Assembly (NCBI RefSeq): GCF_027244095.1
Contig: NC_069662.1
Location: 10,566,501 to 10,630,500, forward strand
Source: Hemicordylus capensis
Taxonomy: Eukaryota; Chordata; Lepidosauria; Squamata; Cordylidae
Reading direction: 5' to 3'
DNA: 64,000 bases
Below the pieces are notes generated by a model. It was not told the DNA's origin and did no database searches. It saw nothing but the letters and a program-made list of their open reading frames with translations. Of this stretch, positions 60,777 to 64,000 are shown piece by piece. The position numbers were made by a program, and so were the translations under genes. The first letter of the stretch is position 1, and every line of letters begins with the position of its first letter.

Positions 60777-60988
60777 ATGCTGATGTCCCTGATCCTGCTG
60801 CTGCTCCTCCATGTGGTGAACAAAGTGCAGGCAATTAAGTGCACTGGAACAAATCCCAAGGATATTCCCCATGAGTGGTACCAGCCAGGAGAAATTATCA
60901 TTGGTGGGATAGCATCTCATATTGGCTATGTATTCTACGAAGTGCAATTCAAACAACACCCATCTCTGGACTTAATCAATTTTCCAAT
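60777..60988 (+). CDS. V2R copy D exon 1
   Basis: 212 bp (70 codons plus 2 nt). Lacks the 51-bp leader extension of A-C. Reads MSLILLLLLHVVNKVQAIKC and KQHPSLDLINFP. It is open and has a good donor, so it could in principle be spliced onto another gene. Confidence 0.85.
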
Positions 60989-61354
60989 GTAAGGATCCCC
61001 CCAACCCCCGTTAGAAATAAGCAATGGTTTTGTTATTCTTATTCCTTATATTTGTATGGCTTCATATATTTGTATGGTTTTGAACAAAAGAGTGGTAGCT
61101 TTAAAGAAAGAAATGAATAAAAAAATAGTCATTGCTTGTTGGGGGTGGGTGGGAATCAAACCCTTAAACCTTGGTTCATGTTAACAATTCCTAAGCTATC
61201 AATAGAACTTTTTTCTATCTGTTTCTATCTTTTTGGATCACTTTTTTGTGATCTAACAGCACTCTACTAGGTTGATCAGGCACATATGAACAGAGTCCTT
61301 CTATTTAAAAAAGGGGAGTAGTGACATTAGGTTCCTTAGGTCACATATCTGGAT

Positions 61355-61440
61355 ACACTCAAAGTGTAAAGTGTGTAAAGTGTGCCACTATTTGAAAAGT
61401 GTAAAGTGTGTAAAGTGTTGTCTATTTGAAGGAGTGCACA
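61355..61440. repeat. Short tandem repeat (GTGTAAAGT units) in copy D intron 1
   Basis: AAAGTGTAAAGTGTGTAAAGTGTGCC is followed by a second AAAGTGTAAAGTGTGTAAAGTGTTG: two copies of about 40 bp with internal 9-bp units. Confidence 0.7.
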
Positions 61441-61639
61441 AAACCTACAAAGCGACAACCCCGCCATTTCCATATGCATTGCGGGATCAGATGGCAAACA
61501 AGCTGGAGTTGACATCCATTTCAAAGTCACTGGATCTCACAAGCAATCACACCAAATCTGGCACCAATGGCCATTTGTTATTGATGTGCATACAGATTCA
61601 ACGTTGAATGTGTTCAATGTTGAAGTGGTTGGGTTTGAT

Positions 61640-62255
61640 TGTCTGGGGTCCAACCCCGGACCGGACCCACTCCCCGGCTATTTGGGGGTTTGCTTATTTT
61701 TTTTTTAAATCCAGAGGACTTGCTTGAGGTAGTGGGGTTCTCTCTTCCCCTGCCAGCCTCCCTTACTGCCCAAACTGGCCCGTTCAGCTGGCTTTTCAGC
61801 CCATTCTGGCCTCACCCCCTTGGGTGCAATGGCCATTTTGGAGGCCACCACACCAGTGCCATTGGCCTCTGTGTGGTCTGGGTCATGGCAGACCACGCAG
61901 AGGCCAATTGCTCATGTACGGTGGCCTCCAAAATGGCCATCGCACTGGAGGGGGGAGGCCCGAACGGGCTGAAGAGCCAGCTGAACAGGCCGGTTTGGGC
62001 AGTAAGGGAGGATGGTGGGGGGAAAGGGGAAACTCCAGGGACTCCCCTGCCACCTTGAGATACTCCCCCGGAAGGGGTAAGTGTGTTTTTTAAAATAAAA
62101 ATTTAAAAAAACCACACTCGCGGAACACCCCCCCCCCCAACCAACCTGACCTGGGGGAGGGTTCAAAGGGGTGCTGGACCGTACTGGCACTTTCTGGTTC
62201 AGGTCTGGTTCATACTCGAACCAAATTGGACAAGCTGGTTCCGTGCACACCCCTA
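61640..62255. mobile_element. Palindromic hAT-like MITE in copy D intron 1
   Basis: A large imperfect hairpin centred near 61888. Left-arm text such as GGCCATTTTGGAGGCCACC (about 61831) is mirrored by GGTGGCCTCCAAAATGGCC on the right (about 61920), and GTTCAGCTGGCT by AGCCAGCTGAAC. Its right end is CCGTGCACACCCCTA. Flanks on both sides match intron 1 of A-C, so it is an insertion. No transposase frame. Confidence 0.65.
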
Positions 62256-62569
62256 CTATTTGTTGTATATGGTGGCAGATGAGGCATTCAAGTTGCACAG
62301 CATCAGCCTTGCTATGGTGCCTTTATGAAAAGCCTTATTCTTGGTTTCCTTATCTCCATTCAGTTGTATACCATTCCTTTTTCTACTGAACTTTCCCATT
62401 GCCTCCCAGGCTTCTCTATATCCGTTCTCTCTTCATTCCCAGTAGTCTTCATGAGACCTCACTGCTGTAATTTCCCCATTCCGCCCCCCCATACAAACCA
62501 TTAAGAGTGTTGTTAGCGATGTTGAGAGCACTTGCTGCAACCTCTCTTTATCCCTGTCCTGGACCCTCC

Positions 62570-62720
62570 TGAAATTTGGGATATGAGGGACTACAGAGGC
62601 AGAGGTTGGTTTGCATGTCCCAGGCCTTAGTGGAGCTCCCTTTCCCACTGGGGACTGGACTGGGACTAGCATCTCCCACGGGAAAATAGCCCTCCCGTCC
62701 TTTTCCTCAAGCAGATTTAT
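62570..62720. other. Conserved intron-1 block in copy D
   Basis: Diverged copy of the 4140-4500 block (CCCAGGCCTTAGTGGAGC, CTAGCATCTCCCA, CCTTTTCCTCAAGCAGA). It shows that D intron 1 is homologous and retained. Confidence 0.5.
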
Positions 62721-62849
62721 TATGTAATCCACACCATGGTGGCTTTACCATCTTCGCCCTCTCTGCCTTCTCTGCACCTCAGGTTTTCACTTTAGTTTTT
62801 GGTGAAGGGGAAATTGGAGCCAGCGGTGGCAGTGTGTGAGGTTTCCGTG

Positions 62850-63345
62850 TTTTCCCATCAGCTATTTGCAAACGCCTTCAAAGTTTTATATGCATTTGAT
62901 TAAATATGCAAAACTCCTCAGTGCAATGTTCATGCATCTCTGTTGCTGATTTATTGATTTAAAATATTCAAACCCCCACCCCTACAGTACACCACTGCTT
63001 GGGGCAGCTCACTACATTAATAAAACAGATACAATGTAAAATAAGGAAATTAAGTTAAACAAAATAAAAGACCAGGCTATAATCCGAATTAAAGTCACAA
63101 TTTTTTTAAGTAACTGAAATCATAGCTCTGACTGTAAGTAAGTAAGTAAGTAAAATTCCTTCTTTTCCTGTTAAAAATGTTGCCACCATTAAAAACCCGG
63201 ACGATCATTGATTGATTAATTAATTAATATAAATAAAATGTGCAATGCAACTAAAAACATCATGAAAGCTGACGTTCAAACAGAGAAAACATGTCCATCT
63301 CTGTTGCCCACCAAGTGTATGCTACGTAAAGGAAAGAGCTGCAGG
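62850..63345. other. Deletion-junction region of copy D
   Basis: AT-rich sequence with a GTAA run (63132-63152) and an ATTA run (about 63207-63230). It separates intron-1-like DNA from the exon 6 remnant; no exon is recognised in it. Confidence 0.5.
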
Positions 63346-63352
63346 AGTTTAA

Positions 63353-63901
63353 GTGCTAAGCACTATCATTGTGATTCTTGCTTTCATGGCCACTAAACCA
63401 GGGTCCAAGATGAGGAAATGGGTGGGGAAGCAACTAGCTCACTATATAGTTCTTTTCAGTTCCCTCACCCAAGTCACTCTGTGTACTGTGTGGCTTGCAA
63501 CCTCTCCCCCATTCCCAGATCTTGATATGCATTCAGCAGCTGAAGAAATCATATTGGGGTGTAATGAGGGCTCAGCTCTGATGTTTTACTGTATCTTGGG
63601 CTTTATGGGCTTCCTGGCCATTTTCAGCTTCAGTGTGGCTTTCCTGGCCAGAAAGTTACCTGACAGTTTTAATGAAGCCAAATACATCACTTTCAGCATG
63701 TTGGTCTTCTGCAGTGTTTGGTTGTCCTTTGTTCCAACTTACTTGAGCACCAGGGGAAAATACATGGTGGCTGTGGAGGTCTTCTCCATCTTGGCCTCCA
63801 GTACAGGTTTACTGGGTTGCATCTTTTCTCCCAAATGTTTTGTCATTATAGTGAGACCTGGGTTGAATAGCAGGGAGCAGCTAATAAGGAGAAAGCATTA
63901 A
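63353..63901 (+). pseudogene. V2R copy D exon 6 remnant (TM3 to C-terminus)
   Basis: Starts within TM3 ([13 protein letters not shown]) and runs open through [45 protein letters not shown] and SPKCFVII to TAA. The homologous 5' 360 bp of the exon, including the linker cysteines and TM1-2, are gone. Its frame is intact, so the loss seems fairly recent. Confidence 0.9.
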
Positions 63902-64000
63902 AGAATATAAATGTAGCTAAACATTCCACATGTGTTTGCTTATAGTGGTCCTGAAGTTAGTTGTGACGAATGTGTTCCATTGGTTTTTATGTTGCCTCAT

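Larger units (their letters stand above)
60777..63901 (+). pseudogene. VMN2R: V2R copy D, internally deleted (exon 1 and partial exon 6)
   Basis: Exon 1 (60777-60988, donor CCAAT|GTAAGG) encodes a normal short signal peptide [18 protein letters not shown] and [15 protein letters not shown]. Intron 1 is colinear with A-C as far as about 62840. Exons 2-5 and the first part of exon 6 are missing; the 3' part of exon 6 (63353-63901, TM3 to the stop) follows. It cannot make a receptor. It is more diverged from A-C than they are from each other, so it is a separate subfamily member. A deletion allele or assembly gap is an alternative. Confidence 0.88.

Noticed and set aside
61639-62058. 139-codon frame in copy D intron 1
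   Set aside because: Falls in the arms of a palindromic MITE; the opposite strand is equally open.
1-64000. CRISPR array, operon or bacterial contamination
   Set aside because: Spliced genes with GT/AG introns, LINEs, SINEs and microsatellites throughout indicate vertebrate nuclear DNA; no spaced direct-repeat array is present.

Overview
The window looks like nuclear DNA of a squamate reptile (a lizard or snake). It holds a tandem array of type-2 vomeronasal receptor (V2R, family C GPCR) genes, all on the + strand. The surrounding repeats fit squamates: a CR1 LINE ending in GTTCTTAT repeats, L2 LINE remnants, a tRNA-headed SINE of the Sauria type with a (TATTGC)n tail, hAT-like MITEs and a tyrosine-recombinase (Ngaro/DIRS-group) retroelement. 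Species cannot be told from sequence alone.

Layout. Gene A (3083-14940), gene B (19498-27770) and gene C (34464-53546) each have the six-exon V2R structure. Exon lengths are the same in all three (263, 292, 879, 228, 127 and 914 bp), splice sites are consensus and the frame is open, giving 900 predicted residues each. Copy D (60777-63901) keeps exon 1, part of intron 1 and the 3' part of the seven-helix exon; everything between is deleted. Each copy is preceded by a related head block (from about 48, 17228, 29935 and 55690) and a promoter-proximal block with a TATA-like box about 250-270 bp before the ATG. In gene A this distance is lengthened by a 214-bp hAT MITE.

History. Heads A and B match closely. 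Heads C and D match closely and share a 2.2-kb insertion missing from A and B. Introns and most flanks of B and C match closely. From inside exon 6 onward, B plus head C is almost identical to C plus head D. Parts of exons 2-4 of B match A instead of C although the introns around them match C. This patchwork points to repeated unequal crossing-over plus gene conversion. Gene C intron 4 has grown to 11.9 kb through a 4.2-kb CR1 (39169-43402) and a 5.9-kb YR retroelement (43797-49656), yet all six exons stay open.

Function. V2Rs are pheromone or chemosignal receptors of vomeronasal sensory neurons. The exons encode a signal peptide, a two-lobed ligand-binding domain (exons 1-4), a nine-cysteine linker (exon 5 and the start of exon 6) and seven membrane helices (exon 6). 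Products A, B and C differ mainly by scattered changes in the ligand-binding domain and the linker/TM1 region.

I see no bacterial-type genes, CRISPR arrays, rRNA or free-standing tRNA genes.
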